Shown: positions 1 through 9,045, counted from the first letter of the stretch. The stretch is 64,000 nt of DNA from Micromonospora sp. NBC_01813 (GCF_035917335.1 NZ_CP109067.1:1552501-1616500); one strand, 5' to 3'. Program-made: numbers and translations. Notes: generated by a model not told the origin, from the sequence alone.

Positions 1-502
1 CCTTGGCCAGACCGACGGTGAGCGTGTCGGTGGCGGCCTTGACGGCGGCGTAGTGGACGTACTCGCCGGGGCTGCCGAGGGTGGCCGCGGCGGACGACAC
101 GTTGACGATGGCGCCGCCGCTGGTCATCCGGCGGGCGGCCTGCTGGGCGCAGAGGATGTAGCCGACGAGGTTGACGTCGACGACGGTGCGCAGGTCCTCG
201 AGGGTGAGGTCGACGAAGGGTCCGATCCGGCTGGTGACGCCGGCGTTGTTGACCAGGCCGGTGAGCGGGCCGAGTTCGGCGGCGGTGTCGAACAGGCTCG
301 TCACCGTGTCGGGGTCGGTGGTGTCGACGGCGACGGTGACGGCGCGCCGGCCGAGCGCGTGCAGGTCGTCGCGGACGGCCTCGGCGGCGGCGGTGTCGCG
401 GCGGTAGCCGATGACGATGTCGTGTCCGGCCTGGGCGAGGCGGCGGGCGGTGGCCGCCCCTATCCCCCGGCTACCGCCGGTGATCACGGTGACGGGTGCC
501 AT
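1..502 (-). CDS. Short-chain dehydrogenase/reductase, partial at the window edge
   Basis: Reading from the ATG at 502 towards base 1 gives a protein starting MAPVTVITGGSRGIGAATAR, which is the classic Rossmann TGxxxGIG cofactor motif. It continues through NNAG, an NVSSA catalytic serine and a YxxxK pair (YVHYAAVK) before running off the edge. This is an NAD(P)H-dependent oxidoreductase of the FabG/SDR type. Its C-terminus, which normally sets substrate preference, lies outside the window, so the substrate is unknown. It is divergent from the patatin-like gene, with a 76-base gap. The call to family is secure; any pathway assignment would be a guess. Confidence 0.9.
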   Translation of the reverse strand, partial: MAPVTVITGGSRGIGAATARRLAQAGHDIVIGYRRDTAAAEAVRDDLHALGRRAVTVAVDTTDPDTVTSLFDTAAELGPLTGLVNNAGVTSRIGPFVDLTLEDLRTVVDVNLVGYILCAQQAARRMTSGGAIVNVSSAAATLGSPGEYVHYAAVKAATDTLTVGLAK

Positions 503-578
503 GCCTCGGTGCTCCTCCGCGTTGCCGTGGTTCGTGGTGGTGACGTTACCGGCGGCGGTGACGGGCAATAGAGAGGGC

Positions 579-1415
579 ATGGCTGGTACGCGGGCGTTGG
601 TGTTGGGCAGTGGCGGGGTGACCGGGGTGGCCTGGCAGATCGGGGTGTTGTGCGGGCTGGCGCGGGCCGGGGTCGACCTGGGCGACGCCGATCTGGTGGT
701 GGGCACGTCGGCGGGGGCGGTGGTGGGTGCGCAGCTGCGTTCGGGGGCCGATCTGGCGCGGTTGTACGCGGGGCAGTTGGTGCCGGGTGAGCCGTCGGCG
801 GACCGGATGGGGCCGGGGGCGGTGTCCCGGGTGTTGTTGGCGGCGGTGGGTAGCCGCGACGGCCGGCGGGCGCGGGCCCGGATCGGCCGGTATGCGGTGG
901 CGGCCGCGGCCGGGTCGAGGGTGTCGCGGCGGCCGGTGTTCGAGGAGGCGTTGCCGGTGTGGTCGTGGCCGCAGCGGCCGTTGTGGGTGACGGGGGTGGA
1001 CGCCGATTCGGGGGACTTCGTGGTGTTCGACGCGTCGTCGGGGGTTGATCTGGTGGATGCGGTGTCGGCGAGTTGCGCGGTGCCGGGGGTGTGGCCGCCG
1101 GTGGTGATCGGTGCTCGCCGGTTCGTCGACGGTGGGATGCGGTCGGCGGCGAACGTCGATCTGGCGGTGGGGTACGCGGCGGTGGTGGTGTTGGCGCCGA
1201 TCGGTTGGGGTGTGGGGCATCTGCCGTCGGTGTCGCGGCAGGCGGTGGCGTTGGGGTCGGGTGTGGTGGTGGTGTCGCCGGATCGGGCGGCGCGGCGGGT
1301 GATTGGGCGGCGGTTGCTGGATCCGGCGCGCCGGGTGGGTGCGGCGCGGGCCGGTCGGCGGCAGGGGTTGTCGGTGGCTGGCCGGGTGGGTCGGTTGTGG
1401 GGCGGGGTGGGGTGA
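579..1415 (+). CDS. Patatin-like phospholipase family protein
   Basis: The 278-residue product begins MAGTRALVLGSGGVTGVAWQ, the glycine-rich oxyanion-hole region of patatins, followed by the nucleophile elbow GTSAG near residue 47. The DGG motif carrying the catalytic aspartate follows near residue 185 (FVDGGMRSAANVD). Together these form the Ser-Asp dyad of patatin-type acyl hydrolases acting on membrane lipids. The ATG at 579 is chosen because homology begins there and GAGAGGG lies just upstream; the frame is open further 5' but carries no recognisable sequence. No signal peptide or membrane segment is visible, so it is probably cytoplasmic. The natural substrate cannot be told. Confidence 0.87.
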   Translation: MAGTRALVLGSGGVTGVAWQIGVLCGLARAGVDLGDADLVVGTSAGAVVGAQLRSGADLARLYAGQLVPGEPSADRMGPGAVSRVLLAAVGSRDGRRARARIGRYAVAAAAGSRVSRRPVFEEALPVWSWPQRPLWVTGVDADSGDFVVFDASSGVDLVDAVSASCAVPGVWPPVVIGARRFVDGGMRSAANVDLAVGYAAVVVLAPIGWGVGHLPSVSRQAVALGSGVVVVSPDRAARRVIGRRLLDPARRVGAARAGRRQGLSVAGRVGRLWGGVG

Positions 1416-1499
1416 TCGGTTGTGGTGGGGTGCGCTCGGTGCTGTCGGCGGGGGCTGGTAGGAAGGCAGGACTCAGACAGGTGTACGGAAAGGGTGCTG

Positions 1500-2201
1500 A
1501 TGGTTGCCGCGGGTGCTGCTGTGGGTGGGTTGTCGGATGAAGAGTTGGGGGTGATCCGGGAGTCGGTGGCCGCTGGGCGTAAGCCGAGGGTGATGTTCAC
1601 CGAGTCGGCGGGTCAGATCGCGGGTCAGGTCGGCCAGGTGGTGGGGTTGGCGGATCCGGCGGTGTCCGACGAGTGGGTGGTGGTGCGGTTCGGGCGCGAC
1701 GAGTTGCCCTTCTCCCCCGCCGATCTGGTGGTGGTGCCGCGGGGTGCGGGTGGGCGTCGGCCGGAGCCGAAGCCGGTGGTGGAGGAGGATCCGGTGGTGG
1801 AGCCGGAGTTCAAGCTGGGTGAGCCGCCGGTGGTGCCGGTGGTGCGGGAGCAACGGGTGGAGGAGTCGACCGTGGATGCTGGGGCGGACCGGCCGGTGCG
1901 GCGGGCGGCGAAGGTGGCCAAGGCGAAGCCGCCGGCGGGGCTGACGGTGACGTTGGCGTACGCGGAGGGTGAGTGGACGGTGGCGGCGTCGCAGGGGGCG
2001 AAGGCGTTGGCGAAGCCGTATGTGATCCGGCCGGCGGAGGCGTTGCGGATGGTGGCGCTGGTGGATGTGCCGGGGGTTCAGGAGGCGGTGGAGCAGATCC
2101 TGTCGGCGGAGCGGGCCGAGGCGCAGTCTCAGGCGGAGAAGTTGCGGGCGGAGTTGGCCGAGGTGGAGGCGCGGTTGGCGGAGTTGCGCGACGTGGGTTG
2201 A
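1500..2201 (+). CDS. Conserved-looking hypothetical protein with C-terminal coiled coil
   Basis: This 233-residue protein starts at an ATG preceded by GGAAAGGG at a good distance. I do not recognise a family. The N-terminal 80 residues look globular (LSDEELGVIRES, then FGRDELPFSPADLVVV). Residues 80-145 form an acidic, proline- and valine-rich linker. Residues 145-205 look folded again, and the last 30 residues (EKLRAELAEVEARLAEL) form a clear coiled-coil heptad pattern. No catalytic motif, signal peptide or membrane segment is seen. It is followed at once by a strong terminator hairpin, so it is probably the last gene of its transcript. Confidence 0.75.
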   Translation: MVAAGAAVGGLSDEELGVIRESVAAGRKPRVMFTESAGQIAGQVGQVVGLADPAVSDEWVVVRFGRDELPFSPADLVVVPRGAGGRRPEPKPVVEEDPVVEPEFKLGEPPVVPVVREQRVEESTVDAGADRPVRRAAKVAKAKPPAGLTVTLAYAEGEWTVAASQGAKALAKPYVIRPAEALRMVALVDVPGVQEAVEQILSAERAEAQSQAEKLRAELAEVEARLAELRDVG

Positions 2202-2220
2202 CCGGTTGTTGGTGGGTGGT

Positions 2221-2255
2221 TGCCCCGGCGCGCGGGTTTCCCGCGCGCCGGGGCA
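2221..2255. terminator. Perfect 16-bp stem hairpin, bidirectional terminator
   Basis: Bases 2221-2236 and 2240-2255 are exact reverse complements, leaving a three-base TTT loop. The very stable GC stem lies between the 3' ends of two convergent genes (the coiled-coil gene and cydB). There is no U-tract, which is usual for high-GC actinobacterial terminators. It probably stops transcription from both sides. Confidence 0.85.
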
Positions 2256-2270
2256 CCGCTGTGTGTGGGG

Positions 2271-3269
2271 TCAGTGGCTGGGTTGGTCGGTGACGCTGAC
2301 GCGGTTGCGGAACACCCAGTAGGTCCAGCCCTGGTAGGCCAGGACGACGGGGGTGAGTATGGCGGCGATCCAGGTCATGATCGTGAGGGTGTAGGTGGTG
2401 GAGGCGGCGTTGGTGGTGGTGAGGGTGCCGGTGGGGTCGGTGGTGGAGGGTAGGACGTTGGGGAACAGGGCGGTGAACAGGGCGGCGACGGCGAGGCCGA
2501 TGGCGGTGGCGGTGCCGGTGAAGGCCCAGCCTTCGCGGCGTACCCGGTTGGCGGCGAGTGCGGCGACGAGGGCGAGTGCGGCGCCGGCGGCGAGGGCGAT
2601 GGCGGCGGGGTTGGCGCGGATGGTGAGGGTCCAGGTGAGGAATGCGACGGCGAGGACGGCGGCGGCCAGGCCGGTCCAGCCGGCGACTTTGTTGGCGCGT
2701 CGGCGCAGGTCGTCGGTGGTTTTGAGGGCGAGGAAGACGGCGCCGTGGGTGATGAACAGGGCGGCGGTGGTGGCGCCGCCGAGCAGGGCGTACGGGTTGA
2801 GCAGGGTGAGCAGGGTGCCGGTGTATTCGTGGTCGGCGTCGAGTGGGACGCCGGCGACGATGTTGGCGAAGGCGACGCCCCAGACGATGGCGGGGGTGAG
2901 GGAGCCGAAGAAGATGGCGTTGTCCCAGCGTCTGCGCCATTGGGGTTCGGGTCGTTTGTCGCGGTATTCGAAGGCGACGCCGCGCAGGATGAGGGCGATG
3001 AGGATGAGGAGTAGCGGTAGGTAGAAGCCGGAGAAGAGGGTGGCGTACCACTCGGGGAAGGCGGCGAACATGGCGCCGCCGGCGGTGATGAGCCAGACTT
3101 CGTTGCCGTCCCAGACGGGGCCGATGGTGGCGATGGCGGCGCGGCGTTCGGGTTCGGTGCGGCCGATGAGGCGGGCGAGGACGCCGACGCCGAAGTCGAA
3201 TCCTTCGAGGACGAAGTAGCCGGTGAACAGGGTGGCGATGAGCCCGAACCAGACGGTGGTGAGTTCCAC
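2271..3269 (-). CDS. cydB: Cytochrome bd ubiquinol/menaquinol oxidase subunit II
   Basis: The 332-residue membrane protein begins MELTTVWFGLIATLFTGYFVLEGFDFGVG, the conserved CydB N-terminus with its GFDFG motif. PVWDGNEVWLI and multiple hydrophobic helices follow, and the length is normal for CydB. With CydA it forms the high-affinity terminal oxidase that reduces oxygen to water from quinol in the cytoplasmic membrane. It lies 18 bases downstream of cydA and is surely co-transcribed. The cydDC exporter genes that often follow are absent here: the next gene on this side is convergent and unrelated. Confidence 0.96.
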   Translation of the reverse strand: MELTTVWFGLIATLFTGYFVLEGFDFGVGVLARLIGRTEPERRAAIATIGPVWDGNEVWLITAGGAMFAAFPEWYATLFSGFYLPLLLILIALILRGVAFEYRDKRPEPQWRRRWDNAIFFGSLTPAIVWGVAFANIVAGVPLDADHEYTGTLLTLLNPYALLGGATTAALFITHGAVFLALKTTDDLRRRANKVAGWTGLAAAVLAVAFLTWTLTIRANPAAIALAAGAALALVAALAANRVRREGWAFTGTATAIGLAVAALFTALFPNVLPSTTDPTGTLTTTNAASTTYTLTIMTWIAAILTPVVLAYQGWTYWVFRNRVSVTDQPSH

Positions 3270-3287
3270 GAGGGGTCTCCGGGGTGG

Positions 3288-4706
3288 TCAGTAGGTGGCG
3301 GCGAGTGGCCGGTGGAGGTCGGTGTCGTCGTGGTCGTCTGGTGGGGGGTCGGGTGTGGTGTCGGGGAGACCGTTTCGGGCGTAGCGGATGAGGAGTTTGA
3401 CTTCGATGACGGCGAGGGCGGCGTAGATGAGGGTGAAGGAGGTGAAGGAGATGAGGACTTCGGTGAGGGAGACGCTGCGGCTGACGCCGTCGCGGGTGAG
3501 CATTTCGCCGAAGACGATCCAGGGTTGGCGGCCCATCTCGGTGAAGATCCAGCCGAAGGTGTTGGCGAGCAGCGGCAGGATGGGCAGGGCGAGGCCGGCG
3601 CGGAGCAGCCAGCGGCCGGTGGGGGTGCGGCCGCGGCGGGTGGTCCACAGGGCCCAGAGTGCGATGGCGGCGGTGGCGAGCCCGAATCCGATCATGAAGC
3701 GGAAGCTCCAGTAGGTGACGGGGATGATCGGGCTGTAGTTGCCGGGTCCGTACTGGGCGGCGTACTGGGCTTGGAGGTCGTTGATGCCCTGGACTTGTCC
3801 GGTGGGGTCGCCGGTGGAGAGCCAGGACAGCAGGTAGGGGATTTTGAGAGCCCAGATTTCGCGGCTGCCGTCGAGGGTGCCGATGGTGAAGACGGAGAAC
3901 GATGCGGGGCTTTCGGTGGTGTAGAGGCCTTCGGCGGCGGCCATTTTCATGGGTTGGACCTGGGTCATGATTTTGCCTTGGATGTCGCCGGTGCCGATGA
4001 CGGCGGCGGTGGCGATGAGAGTGGTCCAGGCGCCGAGTTTGGTGGCGGTGCGGAAGGCGGCGGTGTCGGGGCCGTCGGGGTGGCGGATGAGGTGCCAGAG
4101 GGCGACGGCGAGGACGAGTGCGCCGGCGACCATGAAGCAGCCGGCGAGGGTGTGGGGGAAGGTGATGAGGGTGACTTTGTTGGTGAGGACGGCGATGAAG
4201 TCGGTGAGTTCGGCGCGGCCGGTGTCGGGGTTGATGCGGTAGCCGACGGGGTTCTGCATCCAGGAGTTGGCGGCGAGGATGAACCAGGCGCTGATGATGC
4301 TGCCGAATGAGGCGAGCCAGATGGTGGCGAGGTGGAGGGCTTTGGGGAGGCGGTCCCAGCCGAATATCCAGAGTCCGAGGAAGGTGGATTCGAGGAAGAA
4401 GGCGAGGAGGGCTTCGATGGCCAGGGGTACGCCGAAGATGTCGCCGACGAATCGGGAGTAGTCGCTCCAGTTCATGCCGAACTGGAATTCTTGGACGATG
4501 CCGGTGACGATGCCCATGGCGAAGTTGATGAGGAAGAGTTTTCCGTAGAACTTGGTGAGTTTGAGGTAGCGGTCGTCGCCGGTGCGGTGCCAGGCGGTCT
4601 GCAGGATGGCGACGAGCAGGCTGAGTCCGATGGTGAGGGGGACGAAGAGGAAGTGGTAGACGGTGGTGACACCGAACTGCCAGCGGGCTATGTCGAGCGC
4701 GTCCAC
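3288..4706 (-). CDS. cydA: Cytochrome bd ubiquinol/menaquinol oxidase subunit I
   Basis: The 472-residue product opens MDALDIARWQFGVTTVYHFL, where His18 matches the high-spin heme ligand of CydA. His185 in ITFPHTLAG matches the heme b558 ligand, and EMGRQPW is the signature near the quinol site. The length fits the short Q-loop form usual in actinobacteria. It starts with GTG at 4706 behind a GGGGGAG ribosome site. The tandem dyads only 17-52 bases upstream of the start suggest direct repression. It is the catalytic, quinol-oxidising subunit and gives oxygen-limited or stress-tolerant respiration. Confidence 0.97.
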   Translation of the reverse strand: MDALDIARWQFGVTTVYHFLFVPLTIGLSLLVAILQTAWHRTGDDRYLKLTKFYGKLFLINFAMGIVTGIVQEFQFGMNWSDYSRFVGDIFGVPLAIEALLAFFLESTFLGLWIFGWDRLPKALHLATIWLASFGSIISAWFILAANSWMQNPVGYRINPDTGRAELTDFIAVLTNKVTLITFPHTLAGCFMVAGALVLAVALWHLIRHPDGPDTAAFRTATKLGAWTTLIATAAVIGTGDIQGKIMTQVQPMKMAAAEGLYTTESPASFSVFTIGTLDGSREIWALKIPYLLSWLSTGDPTGQVQGINDLQAQYAAQYGPGNYSPIIPVTYWSFRFMIGFGLATAAIALWALWTTRRGRTPTGRWLLRAGLALPILPLLANTFGWIFTEMGRQPWIVFGEMLTRDGVSRSVSLTEVLISFTSFTLIYAALAVIEVKLLIRYARNGLPDTTPDPPPDDHDDTDLHRPLAATY

Positions 4707-4722
4707 GGCTCCCCCATCTAGA

Positions 4723-4758
4723 TACTACAAGGCGTAGTACATACTACAACGCGTCGTG
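4723..4758. promoter_or_regulatory. Tandem TACTAC dyads upstream of cydA, BlaI/MecI-like operator
   Basis: Bases 4723-4739 read TACTACAAGGCGTAGTA, a perfect 6-5-6 palindrome. Nineteen bases further, 4742-4758 reads TACTACAACGCGTCGTG, the same left half with a degenerate right half. The spacing places both sites on one helix face next to the cydA ribosome site. The half-site resembles those bound by BlaI/MecI/CopY-family winged-helix repressors. No gene of that family is in the window, so the regulator would act in trans. The repeats are seen directly; the family assignment is inference. Confidence 0.6.
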
Positions 4759-4856
4759 GATGAGTCCAGGGTCGGTGGTCCCCACCCGGGCGGGACCTCG
4801 GACCCGGTTGCGGCGGGACCGACGTCGGGCCCCGGATGTGCGAGCATCAACGGCTG

Positions 4857-5723
4857 ATGGACACCACCACCACCACCACCCCCGCTCCCCCCGCCCGCTG
4901 GCGCGCACCGCTGCTGTGGCGGGCCATGCAGATCGCCGCCCGGCTGGTCGTCGCGCTGCTCGCCCGGCTGCAGGTCACCGGCGACGTACCGGACCGGCTG
5001 CGCGACGGGCCGCTGATCCTGGCCGCGAACCACGTCAGCCCGTTCGACCCGATCGTGCTCGCCGCGGCCTGTCGGGCCCGGCGGGTCTCCCCTCGGTTCC
5101 TCGCCACCGGTGGGCTGTTCCGGGCCCCGGTGGTGGGCGCGGTGATGCGTCGCGCCGGGCACATCCGGGTGGACCGGCGCACCAGCGTCGTCGCCGCAGC
5201 GCTGGGTTCGGCGGCGCGGGCGGTCGGCGATGGTTCGGTGGTGCTGGTCTACCCGGAGGGGCGCATCGGGTTGGATCCGTGGATGTGGCCCGAGCGCGGC
5301 AAGACGGGTGCGGCCCGGCTGGCGTTGACCACCGCGACGCCGGTGGTGCCGGTGGCGCAGTGGGGCGCGCACGCCGTACTGCCCTGGGCGGCGCCCCGAG
5401 GGTTGGGTCGCGCGGTGCTGCGGGCGATGGTGCGCCGGCCCGTGGTGCGGGTGCATTTCGGCCCGCCGGTGGAGCTGTCCGGCATCGACCCGGCCCGGAC
5501 CGGCGCCGCGCAGCGGGCCACGGCCCGGATCATCGATGCGATCGGGGACGGCCTGGCCGGGCTGCGGCCGGACGAGCCGCACATGCCCCGCTACGTCGAC
5601 GTCACCCGGCCGGTGGACCTCAGCCGGCGGCACCGCCGGGGCGTCGCGGACGCGCTGCCCGACACGGCCACCACGGACTGTCTGGCCGAGGGTGACGCCG
5701 GGCGGGCACCGGAGGTGACCTGA
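4857..5723 (+). CDS. PlsC-type 1-acylglycerol-3-phosphate acyltransferase family protein
   Basis: The 288-residue protein has the acyltransferase block I HX4D motif (NHVSPFDP), followed by the glycerophosphate-binding VYPEGR block. An N-terminal hydrophobic stretch, about residues 20-40, would hold it to the membrane. These features define the PlsC/LPLAT superfamily, which transfers acyl groups to lysophosphatidic acid or related acceptors. I start at the second ATG (4857). An upstream ATG at 4836 would add only seven residues, and neither has a strong ribosome site. It is divergent from cydA and convergent with the LuxR-type gene. Acceptor specificity cannot be read from sequence. Confidence 0.85.
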   Translation: MDTTTTTTPAPPARWRAPLLWRAMQIAARLVVALLARLQVTGDVPDRLRDGPLILAANHVSPFDPIVLAAACRARRVSPRFLATGGLFRAPVVGAVMRRAGHIRVDRRTSVVAAALGSAARAVGDGSVVLVYPEGRIGLDPWMWPERGKTGAARLALTTATPVVPVAQWGAHAVLPWAAPRGLGRAVLRAMVRRPVVRVHFGPPVELSGIDPARTGAAQRATARIIDAIGDGLAGLRPDEPHMPRYVDVTRPVDLSRRHRRGVADALPDTATTDCLAEGDAGRAPEVT

Positions 5724-5754
5724 CCCGACGAGCCGGGCCGGGTGGGGTGCCGGG

Positions 5755-6276
5755 TCAGCGCTGTCGTTGGCGCAGGTAGGCCAGCACCGCTTCCCGGGTG
5801 GTCCGGACCCCGTACGCGGCGCGGGCCTGGGCGATGCGGCGGTTCGCGGTCCGCAGGGACAGGAACTCCGCGGCCGCCGCCGCGGCGATGGTCTCGCCGT
5901 TGGCGAGCCGTTCCAGTAGCGCCCGCTGTTCGGGGACGAGGACGGTGTCGTCGGTGATCGTCGGCGGGTCGACCTCACTGCGGCGTAGCACTGGCCCGAG
6001 CCTGCCGAGGTCGTCGACGAGGGCGTGGCACAGGTCGCTGGCCGGGTCGCAGATGGCCACGACGGCGGCTCCGCGCGCGGCGGCCAGGGTCACCAGGGCG
6101 ACGGTGTCGGTGTCGGTGACCCGGCCGAACAGCGCGAGCCGGCTGGTGGTGACGTCCCAGTTGGCGTCGGGCAGGGCGAATCCTTCGCGGGGGGTCCAGC
6201 CGTCGCGGGTCAGCCGTCGGGTGACGGTGGTGGCGTCGGCGACGGTGTCCAGGACGTAGCGCGGCGGTGCGCTCAT
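5755..6276 (-). CDS. Small regulator with C-terminal LuxR-like HTH
   Basis: The 173-residue product has an N-terminal alpha/beta domain of about 105 residues that I do not recognise. A C-terminal helix-turn-helix follows (VPEQRALLERLANGETIAAA, then LRTANRRIAQ) with the spacing of LuxR/GerE domains, though degenerate. There is no phosphoreceiver aspartate pattern. Its ATG overlaps the stop of the large LAL regulator by four bases (ATGA), so the two are translationally coupled and probably act together. It may be an accessory DNA-binding partner of the larger protein. Confidence 0.7.
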   Translation of the reverse strand: MSAPPRYVLDTVADATTVTRRLTRDGWTPREGFALPDANWDVTTSRLALFGRVTDTDTVALVTLAAARGAAVVAICDPASDLCHALVDDLGRLGPVLRRSEVDPPTITDDTVLVPEQRALLERLANGETIAAAAAAEFLSLRTANRRIAQARAAYGVRTTREAVLAYLRQRQR

Positions 6277-8837
6277 CGGTCGGCCTCCATGGCCAGGGCC
6301 GCGGCTTCGGTGCGGGTGCGGGCACCGAGTTTACGCATCCCGGCCCGTACGTGGGTTTCCACGGTTTCGGTGGAGATGCCGAGCTGCCCGGCGATGCGGC
6401 GGGTGGGTTCGCCGTGGGAGACCAGCCGCAGCACGTCACGTTCGCGGGCGGTGAGCAGGTCACCGCCGCGTTGGCCGCGTTCGTCGCGGCGTACCGCGTG
6501 GCGGCGCAGGGCCCGGCGGGTGCGGCCGAGCAGCACGACCAGCCCGGCCCGGTCGGCGATGGTCTCGGCGGCGAGCAGGGCCGGGACGGCACGCACCGGG
6601 TCGGGTTCGTGCAGTCCGTGGGCGAGCAGGCAGCGGACCTGTTCGCGTACGGCGACGTCGCGCCAGGCGGTGGCGGCCTGGCTGAAGTCGCGGGGGTCGG
6701 CGCTCGTCCAGGCGGTGACGGTGGCGGCGGCCGCTGCCGGCAGCGGCGGTGCCGGCAGCGCCGGTGGTGCGGTCTCCCCCGGGTTGTCGTGCGCCGCCCA
6801 GAAGGCGGTGATCCGCCGGAGTCCGTCGATCAGCGGCGGCGCGGGCATGCCGGTCGGCGCGGTGGCCTTGTCGGGTTGGCCGTCGAGCCAGGCGGCTTCC
6901 CGGGCCACCCAGTCGACCAGTGCGCTCGGCGGTGCGGCTGCGGAGAGTCGGGCGCGGGCCGGGGCGAGCAGGCCGGCGTCGGCTTCGAGCAGACTCGTGG
7001 TGGCGGTGGCGTACTGGTGGGCGGCGGTGGGCAGGGTGCGGTCGGCGAGGTCGGCGGCGGCCCGCAGCAGCCGGTCGCCGGCGGCCGGCGGCCGGTCCGA
7101 GCCGCCAGCGCCGGCGCAGGCGCGGTCGTCGTCGGCGTCGGTCGGCTGGCCGGCGTCGGTCGGGTCGCCGCGTAGCGCCAGGCACCAGAGCCTGGCGGCG
7201 AGGAACCGGACCTGCCAGCTGTAGGCGAGGTCGGCGGCGCAGGCGGCCGCCGCGGCGGCGGCGGTGTGGGCGGCTTCGGCCAGGCGTCCGTCGCCGGTCA
7301 GGGTCTGCACGAGCTGCCAGGCGCTGCACCGGGCGGTGAGCAGGTCACCGGCGGTCGCCGCGGCGGCGGCCGCGCCGGCGAGGGCGTGTTCCCAGCCGGG
7401 GGCGCGGGTGGCGGCGGCGGTGGCGGCCAGCGCGGCCCGCAGACCGGGATGCGCTGGCGTGGTGCCGTGCCGGGCGGTGAGGGTGGCGGCCTGCCGGGCG
7501 GCGGCGGCTGGGTCGGTGGCGAGGTCGGCCAGCAGCAGAACCCGGTCGCGGGCGGCGACGATGGGCGGTGCGGCGGCGTCGGGCACCGACCCGGCGCAGG
7601 CCCGTGCGGCGTGCGGATCACCGGCCTGCAGCAGCGCCTCGGCCCGTACGACGCCGGCCTGCGGGTCGAGGGTGACACCGGCGAGCAGGTCGGCGGCGCG
7701 GCGGGGCCGCCCGACGGTCAGCGCGGCGCGGGCGGCGGCCAGCCGTACGGTGTCGGTGGCGGCGGGCTGGGCGCAGGCGAACAGCAGCAGTTCGGCGCGG
7801 GCGCCGCCGGTGGTGGCCGTGTCGGCGGCGGCGACCGCCCGCTGGTATGCGGCGGTCGGGTCGCCGGCCGCCGCCAGGTGCCGGGCGGCGTCGAGGGGGT
7901 CGGCGACCAGGTCGGCGAGTCGCCGGTGCAGGGCTCGGCGGCTGGTGTCGTCGAGCACGCCAGCGGCGACCTGCGCCTGGTACGGCGACACCGGGGTGAC
8001 CGTACCGTCGTCGCCGACGTGGACCAGGTCCGCGGCGGCGAGTTCGACGACGCCGTCGCCGAGCAGCGCGGCCGGTGCGCCGCGACCGAGCAGGCCGAGG
8101 GCGGCCAACGCGGTGCGGGCCGGTCGGGTCAGGTCGGCGACGGCGGCCGCGACCGCGTAGCTGACCTGGTCGAGGTCGTCACGTCCGGTGGCCGGTGGGC
8201 CGCCGCGGGTGGCGTGGCGGGCCAGGGCGGTGGCGGCCAGGGGGTTCCCGCCGGCGTGGCGGGCCAGCTCCGCGACCCTCGCCGGGTCCAGCGCGGGAGC
8301 GGTGCGGTGGATCAGGTCGGCGGTGGCCGCCGGGTCCAGCGGCGGCACCGTCAGCCAGCAGGCGGCGGCGTCCCGCATCGGCGCCAGCGCGGCCTCGGGC
8401 AGCAGGTGCGGGGTGCGTACCGCGACGAGGACCCGGCAGTGTCGGGCGATGGCGGGCAGCACGGCGACGGTGGCCGGGTCGGCCCACTGCAGGTCGTCGA
8501 GGACGAGCAGGCCGTGGCGTACCCGGGAACGGACCGCTTCGGCGAGCAGGGCGAGGTCGTCGACGGGCAGCCGGACCCGCAGGGCGTGGCTCAGCGGGAA
8601 CGCGGGGACGTGGCCCAGGCAGGCGAGGGCGCCGCCGGTGTGGACGGGGCCGGCGAACGCGGCGGCGACCCGCCGCAGCAGGGTGCTGCGGCCGCAGCCG
8701 GGGGCGCCGGTGACGACGACGAGGCCGGGTCGGGTGAGTCGGCCGGTGACGGTGGCGAACAGGTCGTCGGCGGCGGGCCCGGCGGTGCCCTCGGGTCGGG
8801 TGCGGGCGGCGTGTCCGCCGCCGGCTGGGTGCCGCAC
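6273..8837 (-). CDS. LAL-type LuxR family transcriptional regulator with AAA/NACHT-like ATPase
   Basis: This is an 854-residue regulator of the MalT/LAL class. Residues about 40-55 contain the Walker A motif GAPGCGRST, and residues 115-120 contain a Walker B-like LLVLDDLQW. A long alanine-rich helical repeat region follows. The last 65 residues are a textbook GerE HTH (LTARERDVLRLVSHGE, then ISTETVETHVRAGMRKL). The start is GTG behind GGGGAGGA. It overlaps the next gene by four bases. Such proteins bind ATP, sense an inducer through the helical repeats, and activate catabolic or secondary-metabolite genes. No obvious target operon lies next door, and the inducer is unknown. Confidence 0.87.
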   Translation of the reverse strand: MRHPAGGGHAARTRPEGTAGPAADDLFATVTGRLTRPGLVVVTGAPGCGRSTLLRRVAAAFAGPVHTGGALACLGHVPAFPLSHALRVRLPVDDLALLAEAVRSRVRHGLLVLDDLQWADPATVAVLPAIARHCRVLVAVRTPHLLPEAALAPMRDAAACWLTVPPLDPAATADLIHRTAPALDPARVAELARHAGGNPLAATALARHATRGGPPATGRDDLDQVSYAVAAAVADLTRPARTALAALGLLGRGAPAALLGDGVVELAAADLVHVGDDGTVTPVSPYQAQVAAGVLDDTSRRALHRRLADLVADPLDAARHLAAAGDPTAAYQRAVAAADTATTGGARAELLLFACAQPAATDTVRLAAARAALTVGRPRRAADLLAGVTLDPQAGVVRAEALLQAGDPHAARACAGSVPDAAAPPIVAARDRVLLLADLATDPAAAARQAATLTARHGTTPAHPGLRAALAATAAATRAPGWEHALAGAAAAAATAGDLLTARCSAWQLVQTLTGDGRLAEAAHTAAAAAAACAADLAYSWQVRFLAARLWCLALRGDPTDAGQPTDADDDRACAGAGGSDRPPAAGDRLLRAAADLADRTLPTAAHQYATATTSLLEADAGLLAPARARLSAAAPPSALVDWVAREAAWLDGQPDKATAPTGMPAPPLIDGLRRITAFWAAHDNPGETAPPALPAPPLPAAAAATVTAWTSADPRDFSQAATAWRDVAVREQVRCLLAHGLHEPDPVRAVPALLAAETIADRAGLVVLLGRTRRALRRHAVRRDERGQRGGDLLTARERDVLRLVSHGEPTRRIAGQLGISTETVETHVRAGMRKLGARTRTEAAALAMEADR

Positions 8838-9045
8838 TCGTCCTCCCCGCTACGCACTCGTCGCCCCGCCGGGCGAAGGTGGCACGAACATGGGATCCTG
8901 CGCCGGTGAGGATATTCGTACCGTGGATGTCGGCGGTGGGCGCACCACCCCGTGCCGTGCTGTCGGGAGGACGACCAGCGAGATGAGTGTGTACCACCGT
9001 GGGGCGTCTGTCATTGTCGCCGACCGCGCGGCGCGGTGACCAATC

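Noticed and set aside
1810-3648. A 612-codon open frame on the minus strand, rich in Arg, Pro and His
   Set aside because: It is the shadow of the cydB/cydA and coiled-coil genes in a high-GC genome; it has no domain and its codon bias is inverted.
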